NCBI RefSeq assembly: GCF_000296385.1 | Contig: NZ_JH815185.1 | Coordinates: 1,072,684 to 1,136,683 of the forward strand | Source of the DNA: Lachnoanaerobaculum sp. OBRC5-5 | GTDB lineage: Bacteria; Bacillota; Clostridia; Lachnospirales; Lachnospiraceae | Direction of reading: 5' to 3' | Length of the DNA stretch: 64,000 nucleotides | Shown: piece after piece, positions 36,510 through 44,996 of the stretch | Layout of the letters: each line of letters begins with the position of its first letter | How positions within the stretch are numbered: position 1 is the stretch's first letter | Made by a program: the position numbers and the translations under genes | The notes under the pieces: generated by a model | The model's input: only the letters and a program-made list of their open reading frames with translations | The model's database searches: none | What the model was told of the DNA's origin: nothing

Positions 36510-37766
36510 TTATACTGTAGGTGCCACTATTTTTCCTGCTATCGCACTGGCTGCAACCACTGCAGGAGAAGCAAGATACACCTCTGATTCAACATGTCCC
36601 ATTCTTCCGATAAAGTTTCTGTTGGTAGTGGATATACATCTCTCACCTGCCGCCAAAACTCCCATATAACCTCCAAGGCAAGGACCGCATGTAGGAGTTG
36701 AAACTATTGCACCGGCATCTATGAAAATATCTACAAGTCCTTCTTTTATAGCCTGCTTGTAAATCTCCTGTGTTGCAGGAATTACAATACATCTTACATT
36801 CTTTGCAACTTTCTTGCCCTTCATTTGTGCAGCCGCACTTCTAAGGTCTGAAATATGTCCGTTTGTACATGAACCGATTACCGCCTGGTCAATCTTTATA
36901 TCACCGAATTCACCGATTACCTTTGTATTTTCAGGTAAATGCGGGAATGCAACTGTAGGTCTTAATGCCGACAGATCAATATCTATTACTTCGTCATAAA
37001 CAGCATCACTGTCGGCTTCAAATATCTTAGGGCTTCTGTTTGAATGCTCCTTGATATAATCCAAAGTTATATCATCTACAGGGAAGATACCGTTTTTTCC
37101 ACCGGCTTCGATTGCCATATTACAGATAGTAAATCTGTCATCCATAGATAAGGATGCAACACCCTCACCTGCAAACTCCATTGATTTATAAAGCGCACCG
37201 TCTACGCCTATCTTTCCGATAATATGAAGAATTACATCCTTACCGCAAACATCACTTGAGAGCTTACCCTTTAAATTAAACTTTATTGCACTCGGAACCT
37301 TAAACCATGCTTTACCTGTAACCATACCGGCGGCCATATCTGTAGAACCTACACCGGTTGAGAATGCTCCAAGAGCACCATAAGTACATGTGTGAGAATC
37401 AGCACCTATTATACAGTCACCTGCCACGGTAAGTCCCTGCTCAGGTAAAAGCGCATGTTCAATTCCCATTCTTCCGACATCAAAGAAATTAACTATCTCA
37501 TTCTCATCTGCAAAATCTCTACAAGTCTTACAGTTCTGAGCGGATTTAATATCCTTATTCGGAGCAAAATGATCCATTACCAGCGCTATCTTCTCACCGT
37601 TAAATACTTTTTTATTTTCAAATTTCTTTATCTCATTGATTGCAACAGGTGATGTGATATCATTTCCAAGCACAAGATCCAAGTCAGCCTCTATAAGCTG
37701 GCCGGCTTCTACGAAGTCCAGTCCTGCATGGGCAGCCAAAATCTTCTGTGTCATTGTCATTCCCAT
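36510..37766 (-). CDS. leuC: 3-isopropylmalate dehydratase large subunit
   Basis: 418 residues, the short archaeal-type LeuC/HacA form. The [4Fe-4S] ligands are seen as IGSCTNG (about 296-302) and [10 protein letters not shown] (about 357-366); [20 protein letters not shown] lies near 122. GAGGA lies 8 bases before the ATG. It has a promoter overlapped by palindromes and a divergent LysR gene that probably controls it. Confidence 0.94.
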   Translation of the reverse strand: MGMTMTQKILAAHAGLDFVEAGQLIEADLDLVLGNDITSPVAINEIKKFENKKVFNGEKIALVMDHFAPNKDIKSAQNCKTCRDFADENEIVNFFDVGRMGIEHALLPEQGLTVAGDCIIGADSHTCTYGALGAFSTGVGSTDMAAGMVTGKAWFKVPSAIKFNLKGKLSSDVCGKDVILHIIGKIGVDGALYKSMEFAGEGVASLSMDDRFTICNMAIEAGGKNGIFPVDDITLDYIKEHSNRSPKIFEADSDAVYDEVIDIDLSALRPTVAFPHLPENTKVIGEFGDIKIDQAVIGSCTNGHISDLRSAAAQMKGKKVAKNVRCIVIPATQEIYKQAIKEGLVDIFIDAGAIVSTPTCGPCLGGYMGVLAAGERCISTTNRNFIGRMGHVESEVYLASPAVVAASAIAGKIVAPTV

Positions 37767-37806
37767 ATTTTTTTCCTCTTTTCATTTAATTACTGTTGAT
37801 TGTAAC

Positions 37807-37847
37807 ATATCAAATGATATAATAGCGATATAAATTTAATATATCAA
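37807..37847 (-). promoter_or_regulatory. leuC promoter with overlapping palindromes
   Basis: Minus strand: -35 TTGATA (37847-37842), 17-base spacer, -10 TATTAT (37824-37819). ATATCA-AA-TGATAT (37807-37820) overlaps the -10 and GATAT-N9-ATATC (37827-37845) overlaps the -35. These are plausible LysR-type or repressor sites. Confidence 0.6.
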
Positions 37848-37867
37848 GTATTACATATAGTTATATT

Positions 37868-37908
37868 GGTTACAGATTAACTATAATTTTAATATATATA
37901 ATGTAACC
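37868..37908 (+). promoter_or_regulatory. Inverted repeat in front of the LysR gene
   Basis: GGTTACA (37868-37874) and TGTAACC (37902-37908) flank 27 bases, and a TATAAT (37897-37902) overlaps the right arm. This could be an autoregulatory site of the LysR protein. Confidence 0.4.
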
Positions 37909-37920
37909 AGGCGGAGGAAT

Positions 37921-38808
37921 ATGGAACAGCATTTATCACAATATAGAATATTTTTTGAGGTGGCCAAGGCCGGCAGTATATCAAAAGCCGCAAAGCTATT
38001 GTATATCAGCCAACCTGCCATATCAAAATCAATCCTAAGGTTGGAAGAAGGTCTTGAAATCGCACTCTTTGTAAGAACATCAAAGGGTGTCAGCCTTACA
38101 CCGGAAGGACAGATTTTTTATGAATATTTGCAGAATGCATTTTCGGCTATAGAAGCAGGCGAAAATCATCTCACAAAGATAAAACAATTCAATATAGGTA
38201 AAATAACAGTCGGAACAAGTAATACACTTTGTAAATATATTTTACTTCCGTATCTGAACAAATTCATGAAGGAAAATCCACATACCATGGTAAGTATTTT
38301 TACTCAGTCTTCCGATGAAACAAGTTTTCTTCTCTCTGAAAATAAAATTGATATCGGTCTTGTTGCAAAGCCTGCTAAAGTCAACAATATGTCATATATA
38401 AATATAATGGAGATACATGATGTCTTTGTAGCAACTCCCGGATATCTTAACAGTCTGAAACATATATTTAACAACAACTTCAATCCCTTCAGAGATGGAA
38501 ATATAATGTTATTGGATAAAAACAATGCCACAAGAAAATATATTGACAATTGCATAGAAGATTCCAAACTTCAGCTTAATCAATCCATTGAAACAAGCAA
38601 TATGGAACTTCTTATAGAGTTTGCAAAAACCGGAATAGGTATCGCCTGTGTTATAAAGGAGTTTATACAAAAAGAACTTGAAGAAGGAACATTGGTAGAA
38701 ATAGAGATGCCTGAAGGTCTTACAATACCGAAAAGAGAGATTGTATTTTTATATGATGAAAAGAATATCAATCCTTCTCTCGGCAAATTTTTAAATATTC
38801 TTAAATAA
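37921..38808 (+). CDS. LysR-family transcriptional regulator
   Basis: 295 residues. The N-terminal winged helix is typical: FEVAKAGSISKAAKLLYISQ (about 10-29), then PAISKSILRLEEGLEIALFVRTSKGVSLT (cited in part). The C-terminal two-lobed effector domain starts near residue 90 (GKITVGTSNTLCKYILLPYL). It is divergent from leuCD with 154 bases between, so it likely regulates leucine synthesis; the effector is unknown. AGGCGGAGGAAT precedes the ATG. Confidence 0.9.
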   Translation: MEQHLSQYRIFFEVAKAGSISKAAKLLYISQPAISKSILRLEEGLEIALFVRTSKGVSLTPEGQIFYEYLQNAFSAIEAGENHLTKIKQFNIGKITVGTSNTLCKYILLPYLNKFMKENPHTMVSIFTQSSDETSFLLSENKIDIGLVAKPAKVNNMSYINIMEIHDVFVATPGYLNSLKHIFNNNFNPFRDGNIMLLDKNNATRKYIDNCIEDSKLQLNQSIETSNMELLIEFAKTGIGIACVIKEFIQKELEEGTLVEIEMPEGLTIPKREIVFLYDEKNINPSLGKFLNILK

Positions 38809-38813
38809 AAATA

Positions 38814-38835
38814 TTCCGGGCCATATGACCCGGAA
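38814..38835. terminator. Bidirectional terminator between the LysR and HAD genes
   Basis: TTCCGGG-N8-CCCGGAA between convergent genes; the minus-strand side continues TATTTTTATTT. Confidence 0.8.
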
Positions 38836-38841
38836 TTGCTT

Positions 38842-39501
38842 TTATCTTTCTTTTATTATTTCAAGTATTTCACTTGGTTTATTTATAATATAATCAGCCT
38901 TATTTTCTCTAAGCTCATCCTCATCTCTAAATCCCCAGAGTACTCCTATGCTTGTAACCCCGGCTCTGAGAGCTGTCTGCATATCCGTAGCGGTATCTCC
39001 GACATAGAGTATATCTGTTTTTGAGAGTCCAAGCTCCTCTATTATCATATTTAAAGAGGTAGGATCGGGCTTCTTTGGAATACCGTCCCTCTCTCCGTAT
39101 ATCAAATCAAATACTTTATTGCCGAATATTCCGTTCACATTCTTCTCTACACCGAGTTGTGATTTATTTGATAAAACTACAGACTTTATTCCCATCCGCT
39201 TTAGAGCTTCAAGAAGTTCTGTAATACCGTCATAGGGCTTAACACCCTTTAGACAATCCACAGCAAATATCTCATCATATACTTTGTAAGCTTCATTTGC
39301 AAGTTTCAAATCCGTATCACCGTTATATATCAATGATCTGTCCACGAACTTCTTTGCACCTTCTCCGACAAAATATCTTGTATGCTCTATATCAATTTCT
39401 TTTAACCCGAAATGTTTCATTGTTTTACTCATACAAAAAGACAGTGCAGTCAATGTATTAAGCAATGTACCGTCCAGATCAAAAATAACAGCCTTTATCA
39501 T
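38842..39501 (-). CDS. HAD-family phosphatase, phosphoglycolate-phosphatase-like
   Basis: 219 residues. HAD motifs: AVIFDLDGTLLNTL (residues 4-17), VVLSNKS (about 107), KKPDPTSLNMI (about 142), and YVGDTATDMQTALRAG (about 165-180). An alpha-helical cap lies between motif 1 and 2. It resembles Gph/PGP enzymes, but the real substrate is open. It follows glnN by 2 bases on the same strand. Confidence 0.87.
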   Translation of the reverse strand: MIKAVIFDLDGTLLNTLTALSFCMSKTMKHFGLKEIDIEHTRYFVGEGAKKFVDRSLIYNGDTDLKLANEAYKVYDEIFAVDCLKGVKPYDGITELLEALKRMGIKSVVLSNKSQLGVEKNVNGIFGNKVFDLIYGERDGIPKKPDPTSLNMIIEELGLSKTDILYVGDTATDMQTALRAGVTSIGVLWGFRDEDELRENKADYIINKPSEILEIIKER

Positions 39502-39503
39502 TA

Positions 39504-41618
39504 TTACACCTCAAACAAAAGATCGCCATAGCTTGGCATCGGCCAAAGATCCTTATCCACTATCATTTCCAAAGTATCAATAGGCTTTCTGAGCACTTCC
39601 ATTGCAGGAACCACCACCTCATGCATATATTTAGCATGCGCAGTTACATCCGTGATTTCTGCGGCATCATCCATATAATTTTTAAGATTTTCAAGTGCAA
39701 CTTTTGACTCTTTCAAATGCTCATTCACTTCTATTAAAATAGCATTTTGTGCATAAGGCTCTATACCTGAAACCGCAGATTTTAACTTAATTATAGAATC
39801 CGCAAGTCTTGTGGTATATCTTATAACCGCCGGTATAATAGACTTGCCCGCAATATCTATCATAGTCTTTGCCTCGATATTTATTGCTTTTGAATATGCT
39901 TCATATTCTATTTCAACTCTGGATTCAAGCTCGGTTCTGGTAAATACCTCAAATTCTTCAAAAAGCTTTATAGAATCCTCAGATACGAGAGCCGGAATGG
40001 CATCTATCATACTTGGAAGATTTGAAAGTCCTCTTCTCTTTGCTTCTTTTACCCATTCCTCTGAATACCCGTTTCCGTTAAATATAATTCTTCTGTGAGC
40101 GGTGAAGAGTCTCTTGATTATATCATGAACGGCTTCATCAAAATCACTTGCACTTTCAAGCTCATTTGCAGCCTCTTTAAAACTTTCAGCCACTATTGTA
40201 TTTAAAACAATATTCGGTGATGCGATGGAGTCTGAAGAACCTACCATTCTGAATTCGAATTTATTATTTGTAAAGGCGAAAGGTGATGTTCTGTTTCTGT
40301 CTGTAGCATCTGTTTCAAAGTCGGGGAGTGTTGCCACACCTGTCTTTAATGTAGCACCCTGAATGGAATGTGTAGCCTCTCCTGTGGAGCAAAGCTGATC
40401 TATAACATCCTGAAGCTGATCTCCAAGGAACACGGAAATAATAGCAGGCGGTGCCTCATGTGCACCAAGGCGGTGATCATTACCTACACAGGCCGCAGAT
40501 TCTCTAAGCAAATCGGCATGCTTGTCAACCGCCTTTAAAATACATGCAAGTACAAGTAAGAACTGTATATTCTCATGCGGTGTATCTCCCGGATTTAACA
40601 TATTTATTCCGTCATCTGAAGTCAAGGACCAGTTATTATGTTTTCCCGAACCGTTCACACCTGCAAAAGGCTTCTCATTCAAAAGACATGTAAGTCCATG
40701 TCTGCCTGCCACCTTTTTCATGGTCTCCATAGTCACCTGATTGTGATCCACCGCCACATTTACCTGCTCATAAACAGGTGCCAGCTCATGCTGCGCCGGT
40801 GCAACCTCATTATGCTGTGTCTTTGCAGGAACACCAAGCATCCAAAGTTCATGATTTATATCATTCATATAGGAAGCTATTCTCTCTCTGATAGAACCGA
40901 AGTAGTGGTCCTCAAGCTCCTGTCCCTTTGGAGGCATTGCTCCAAACAATGTTCTTCCTGTATAAATCAAATCCTTTCTTTGCAGATACTTTTCCCTGTC
41001 TACAATGAAATACTCCTGCTCCGCACCTACTGAAGGTATTACTCTCTTTGTCGTGGTATTTCCGAAGAGTCTGAGTATTCTAAGGGCCTGAGTGTTTATA
41101 GCCTGCATTGAACGAAGCAGAGGTGTCTTTTTATCAAGTGCTTCACCCCTGTAAGAGCAAAATGCTGTAGGAATATATAATGTAACACCCAAAGAATCCT
41201 TTTTTATAAACGCAGGAGATGTACAATCCCATGCGGTATATCCTCTGGCCTCAAATGTTGCTCTAAGTCCGCCTGAAGGAAAACTTGATGCGTCCGACTC
41301 TCCCTTTGTAAGCTCCTTAGCGGAAAATTCCATTATGACCTTGCCGTTTTTCGGCGCGGAAATAAAAGAATCATGTTTTTCGGCGGTTACACCTGTCAAA
41401 GGCTGAAACCAGTGGGTATAGTGAGTAGCCCCTCTGTCAATTGCCCACTCCTTCATTCCATGAGCTACTGAATCTGCAATATCGTTATCCAGTTCCAGAC
41501 CGTCTTCTATAGTCTTTTTTAACTTTTTAAATACCGCCTTCGGCAAGTATACTTGCATAGCCTCATCATTGAATACATTAACCCCAAAAATCTCTGTGAT
41601 TGTATCTCTTTTTTCCAT
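39504..41618 (-). CDS. glnN: Glutamine synthetase type III
   Basis: 704 residues from the ATG at 41618 (AAGG 5 bases upstream), about 250 longer than GlnA and diagnostic of GSIII. VFNDEAMQVYLPKAVFKKLK near the start, GAEQEYFIVDR (metal-binding Glu), KTQHNEVAPAQHELAP and FAGVNGSGKHNNWSL are conserved. It makes glutamine from glutamate, ammonia and ATP as a dodecamer. A hairpin in its leader at 41660-41693 may control it. It is co-transcribed with the HAD gene. Confidence 0.95.
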   Translation of the reverse strand: MEKRDTITEIFGVNVFNDEAMQVYLPKAVFKKLKKTIEDGLELDNDIADSVAHGMKEWAIDRGATHYTHWFQPLTGVTAEKHDSFISAPKNGKVIMEFSAKELTKGESDASSFPSGGLRATFEARGYTAWDCTSPAFIKKDSLGVTLYIPTAFCSYRGEALDKKTPLLRSMQAINTQALRILRLFGNTTTKRVIPSVGAEQEYFIVDREKYLQRKDLIYTGRTLFGAMPPKGQELEDHYFGSIRERIASYMNDINHELWMLGVPAKTQHNEVAPAQHELAPVYEQVNVAVDHNQVTMETMKKVAGRHGLTCLLNEKPFAGVNGSGKHNNWSLTSDDGINMLNPGDTPHENIQFLLVLACILKAVDKHADLLRESAACVGNDHRLGAHEAPPAIISVFLGDQLQDVIDQLCSTGEATHSIQGATLKTGVATLPDFETDATDRNRTSPFAFTNNKFEFRMVGSSDSIASPNIVLNTIVAESFKEAANELESASDFDEAVHDIIKRLFTAHRRIIFNGNGYSEEWVKEAKRRGLSNLPSMIDAIPALVSEDSIKLFEEFEVFTRTELESRVEIEYEAYSKAINIEAKTMIDIAGKSIIPAVIRYTTRLADSIIKLKSAVSGIEPYAQNAILIEVNEHLKESKVALENLKNYMDDAAEITDVTAHAKYMHEVVVPAMEVLRKPIDTLEMIVDKDLWPMPSYGDLLFEV

Positions 41619-41659
41619 ATACACCTTTCAAAATCTAAGCAAAGCCTAATACATAAAAT

Positions 41660-41693
41660 AAACTTTTACGGGAATTTCTCTCCCCGTAAGTTT
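41660..41693 (-). promoter_or_regulatory. Hairpin in the glnN leader
   Basis: Minus strand AAACTTACGGG (41693-41683) pairs with CCCGTAAAAGTTT (41672-41660), leaving a two-base bulge and a 10-base loop, 42 bases upstream of the glnN ATG. It is not followed by a clean T-run, so it looks more like a leader element than a terminator. Confidence 0.45.
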
Positions 41694-41738
41694 TCGCAAA
41701 AATTATAGCATATAAAATATATTTTTGCATCTTTGAAT

Positions 41739-41768
41739 ATAAAAAAGCGACCGGAATTTCAGTCGCTT
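41739..41768 (-). terminator. Terminator of the C_GCAxxG_C_C / TDT transporter unit
   Basis: Minus strand AAGCGAC / GTCGCTT (arms 41768-41762 and 41751-41745) followed by TTTT. Confidence 0.85.
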
Positions 41769-41796
41769 AATATAATTTAAAATAAATTATTTTATA

Positions 41797-42753
41797 CTAT
41801 TCCTTTGAGAAAACATGCTTTGCAAAACAAATTGCTGCAAATGCAACTCCTGCTATTGCAATTATAAGCTCTATATTTACAATCAAAGGTAAAATCGGTC
41901 TGATACCGTTTTGAATATCCATTTTTGTAAGAACCGCATTAAATTGCTTTGCGGCAATAGCACTGATCACAAAAGGGAATGTAATTCCTGCAATACTCGG
42001 ATAAAATTTAAATTCTTTGTTCTTTGCAAAGTTTGCAAAAAGATCTGCCACAACAAATAATCCAAGCAGATATATCACCAATGAGAAAAGGTAAAGTCCG
42101 GTCAAAAATGTTATATTCTTTTGCTCAAAAGAACTGATATATCCGGCAACACAAAGACTTGCAGGTGCGGCATAGATACATGCAAGCGCCTTTGCTTCAA
42201 TCTTCTTATTTCCAAGCTTTATATATCTGAAAGATACATAGAAGAAAAGAGGAATATAAAGAATAAATCCTATCAGGAAGCAAATCTGTCCAAGTGCTAT
42301 ATTATTAAAAGCCGGTGCAGTAACGGAAGCAACCACAATTCCCACATATACGATAAAATAGCTTGCAACTACCTTCATCAAATCATCAGGTATTTTAATC
42401 TTTAAAATAAAATTCAAAGTAAAATATACAATCAATACAAAGTGCAAAACAATAGCCACATACCAAAGAATCATCGCAAATGCAGGTATCAAAGGCTTTA
42501 TGTAGCCCGCCAGAAGCATTAAAGTCATGGTATATGTTCCCGATACACTTGCAGTCACCGGATTTTTCATATCCGTTACAAAAGCGGTTTGCATAGTCAA
42601 ATACTTACATGTTACAAACAAAATCCCTACAAATGCCAAAATTCCGCAAAGTATCTTCAAATAAGGACTGTAAGCCGCAAGAAGATTTCCAAGTGCCGCA
42701 AGCCCCAATGCCACTCCGCATAAAGGCAAGGGTACCCTTTTTAAAAAACTCAT
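41797..42753 (-). CDS. TDT/SLAC1-family transporter
   Basis: 318 residues with about ten membrane helices and short loops. The opening PLPLCGVALGLAALGNLL and the region DMKNPVTASVSGTYTMTLML match the tellurite-resistance/dicarboxylate transporter (TehA, SLAC1) family, which includes anion channels and sulfite exporters. No substrate can be read. It starts 12 bases after a cysteine-rich C_GCAxxG_C_C protein, with which it is surely co-expressed. Confidence 0.85.
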   Translation of the reverse strand: MSFLKRVPLPLCGVALGLAALGNLLAAYSPYLKILCGILAFVGILFVTCKYLTMQTAFVTDMKNPVTASVSGTYTMTLMLLAGYIKPLIPAFAMILWYVAIVLHFVLIVYFTLNFILKIKIPDDLMKVVASYFIVYVGIVVASVTAPAFNNIALGQICFLIGFILYIPLFFYVSFRYIKLGNKKIEAKALACIYAAPASLCVAGYISSFEQKNITFLTGLYLFSLVIYLLGLFVVADLFANFAKNKEFKFYPSIAGITFPFVISAIAAKQFNAVLTKMDIQNGIRPILPLIVNIELIIAIAGVAFAAICFAKHVFSKE

Positions 42754-42765
42754 AACTACCCCTTA

Positions 42766-43245
42766 TTAATCTATATTCTTCAATCCCTTTTCTCTAACAA
42801 TAATCTCAGCCACCTTCTTTGCGGCAATTCCTGTAAATCTGATACACTGCTCCTTGTGCTCTCCGGCACCCATATCAAATTCTCTTGTAAGAACTCTGCA
42901 GCAGTTTGAGTGCTTGCCGTTTGCATCTCTGAAGTAGTCGTGTAATTCATGGGTGAGCTCCATACACTTCACTACCTTTGGATCTTTCGGACCGTTCTGC
43001 TCGGTTCTACCAAAGATCATACCGAGAGCCATAATACCTCCGTTTAGAGCGCCGCACATACAACCGCTCTTACCGGCTCCGACAGCCATACCTGATGACA
43101 TCGCGATAACTTCTCTCGGAACATCAAGTTCAAAATTGTCTACAACTGCCGCCATGAGCGCTTCGCAACAGAAGTATCCGTTTCTGTAATTGTCCTCCGC
43201 ATCCTGTCTAACCTTGTCCACACTGATTTCATTTTTGATATTCAT
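42766..43245 (-). CDS. C_GCAxxG_C_C family redox protein
   Basis: 159 residues from the ATG at 43245, preceded by AGGAGG; an upstream ATG lies before that site. Cysteines follow the family pattern: GYFCCEALM (about 23-31), SGCMCGALNGGIMALG (about 69-84) and SNCCRVL (about 121). The family is widespread in anaerobes and thought to bind redox metal or clusters; no activity is established. It is the first gene of a two-gene unit with the TDT transporter. Confidence 0.85.
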   Translation of the reverse strand: MNIKNEISVDKVRQDAEDNYRNGYFCCEALMAAVVDNFELDVPREVIAMSSGMAVGAGKSGCMCGALNGGIMALGMIFGRTEQNGPKDPKVVKCMELTHELHDYFRDANGKHSNCCRVLTREFDMGAGEHKEQCIRFTGIAAKKVAEIIVREKGLKNID

Positions 43246-43302
43246 AATTTCCTCCTGAAACATTTTTTATAATTTTATCACTCAAAAATATTTTTGTATA
43301 CT

Positions 43303-43332
43303 AAAAAAAGCATAGATTTTGTATATCTATGC
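43303..43332 (-). terminator. Terminator of the FAD-dependent dehydrogenase gene
   Basis: Minus strand GCATAGAT / ATCTATGC (arms 43332-43325 and 43317-43310) followed by TTTTTTT. Confidence 0.88.
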
Positions 43333-43435
43333 CAAAAAACGTGATATTTTTTATAGTTTTTTCATATTAATTATTGTGATTTATTTGTTTTATCGATAAT
43401 GTAATGGAATTTTTAAATATATCTTTGCTATATAT

Positions 43436-44806
43436 TTATCTTCCCAATATATGCCTTGCTACAAACACACCGCTTGCCGAAGCATGTGAAAGTGAGTGAG
43501 TAACACCGCTACCGTCACCGATTACATAAAGATCCTTATGAAGAGTCTCAAGATTTTTATCAAGCTCCACTTCCATGTTATAGAACTTAACCTCTACACC
43601 GTAAAGTAAAGTCTCATCACCTGCAGTTCCCGGTGCAATCTTATCAAGAGCATAAATCATCTCAATGATATCGTCCAAAATTCTCTTAGGAATAACCAAA
43701 GACAAATCTCCCGGTGTAGCACTGAGTGTAGGTGTCATAAATGACTTGTTAAGTCTACCTGCACTACTTCTTTGACCTCTGATAAGGTCTCCAAATCTTT
43801 GAACCATTACACCGCCACCAAGCATGTTTGAAAGTCTGGCGATACTCTCACCATATCCGTTACTGTCTTTGAAAGGCTCTGTAAAATGCTTTGATACAAG
43901 CAATGCAAAGTTTGTATTCTCTGTTTGGAGCGCCGGATCCTCATAGCTGTGTCCGTTTACTGTAACAATACCGTTTGTATTCTCGTTGACTACGGCACCT
44001 TTAGGATTCATACAGAAAGTTCTTACCAAATCCTGGTACTTCTCCGTTCTGTAAACAATCTTACTCTCATAAAGCTCATCTGTAAGATGTCTGAAAATCT
44101 CGGCAGGAAGCTCAACTCTTACACCGATATCCACACGATTTGACTTTGTAGGGATATTCATTTCCTTACAAATCTGCTCCATCCATTTACTTCCGCTTCT
44201 ACCTACAGATACTATACATTTATCACCGGTGAATTCTTCACCCTGCTTTGTATATAATTTATATCCTGCATCCAGCTTTTCTATTTTGACAATAGGTGTG
44301 TTAAAGAAAAACTCCACCTTATCCTTTAAATCTGTATACATATTCTGAAGAACTTCATAGTTGATATCAGTTCCCAAATGACGAACACTTGCATCCAACA
44401 AATGCAAATTATTTTGTAAACAAAGTCTCTTAATATCGGAATTTGCTGTAGAATAAAGCTTTGTCTTTCCGCCGCCGTACTTTACATTGATTCCGTCTAC
44501 ATAGTTCATAAGTTCAATGGCTTTTTTCTTTCCGATATATTCATGCAAAGTACCACCAAACTCATTGGTAATATTGTACTTTCCGTCAGAAAATGCTCCT
44601 GCACCACCAAAACCGTTCATGATTCCGCAGCTCTTACAATTGATGCAAGACTTAATCTTGTCTCCATCTATTGGACAATGTCTTTTCTCAAGCGGATTAC
44701 CGTACTCAAAAACCGCAATTTTCAGTGAGCTGTCCTGATTTATGAGTTCATAAGCCGAGAAAATACCTCCGGGACCTGCCCCGATTATCATTACATCATA
44801 TTTCAT
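43436..44806 (-). CDS. FAD-dependent dehydrogenase (COG2509 type)
   Basis: 456 residues from the ATG at 44806 (AAAGGGAA upstream). The FAD Rossmann motif VMIIGAGPGGIFSAYEL is at residues 5-21; a Cys cluster CINCKSCGIMNGFGGAGAFS follows near 50, and the C-terminal FAD motif YVIGDGSGVTHSLSHASASG lies near 430. It resembles uncharacterised Clostridial FAD dehydrogenases related to electron-transfer oxidoreductases. A palindrome (44917-44932) abuts its promoter. Confidence 0.85.
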   Translation of the reverse strand: MKYDVMIIGAGPGGIFSAYELINQDSSLKIAVFEYGNPLEKRHCPIDGDKIKSCINCKSCGIMNGFGGAGAFSDGKYNITNEFGGTLHEYIGKKKAIELMNYVDGINVKYGGGKTKLYSTANSDIKRLCLQNNLHLLDASVRHLGTDINYEVLQNMYTDLKDKVEFFFNTPIVKIEKLDAGYKLYTKQGEEFTGDKCIVSVGRSGSKWMEQICKEMNIPTKSNRVDIGVRVELPAEIFRHLTDELYESKIVYRTEKYQDLVRTFCMNPKGAVVNENTNGIVTVNGHSYEDPALQTENTNFALLVSKHFTEPFKDSNGYGESIARLSNMLGGGVMVQRFGDLIRGQRSSAGRLNKSFMTPTLSATPGDLSLVIPKRILDDIIEMIYALDKIAPGTAGDETLLYGVEVKFYNMEVELDKNLETLHKDLYVIGDGSGVTHSLSHASASGVFVARHILGR

Positions 44807-44889
44807 ATTTTTCCCTTTCACAAAAGCAATAACCATTACTTACATAAAAATGGCGATATCTCATTTGAAACATCGCATGCAACATTCCC

Positions 44890-44918
44890 ATTATAATATG
44901 TCTTTTGAATACTAGCAA
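44890..44918 (-). promoter_or_regulatory. Promoter of the FAD-dependent dehydrogenase
   Basis: Minus strand: -35 TTGCTA (44918-44913), 17-base spacer, -10 TATAAT (44895-44890). Confidence 0.65.
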
Positions 44919-44932
44919 TACACAATTGTATT
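44917..44932. promoter_or_regulatory. Palindrome AATACA-N4-TGTATT
   Basis: A perfect inverted repeat touching the -35 box of the FAD dehydrogenase gene and lying between it and the divergent carboxypeptidase gene. The same half-sites recur upstream of the ferredoxin gene (17031-17096). Confidence 0.45.
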
Positions 44933-44996
44933 AAATTATATCATATTATCATTTTAAAATATTCATAATTCTTTACTTTACTATTTTAAACAATAG

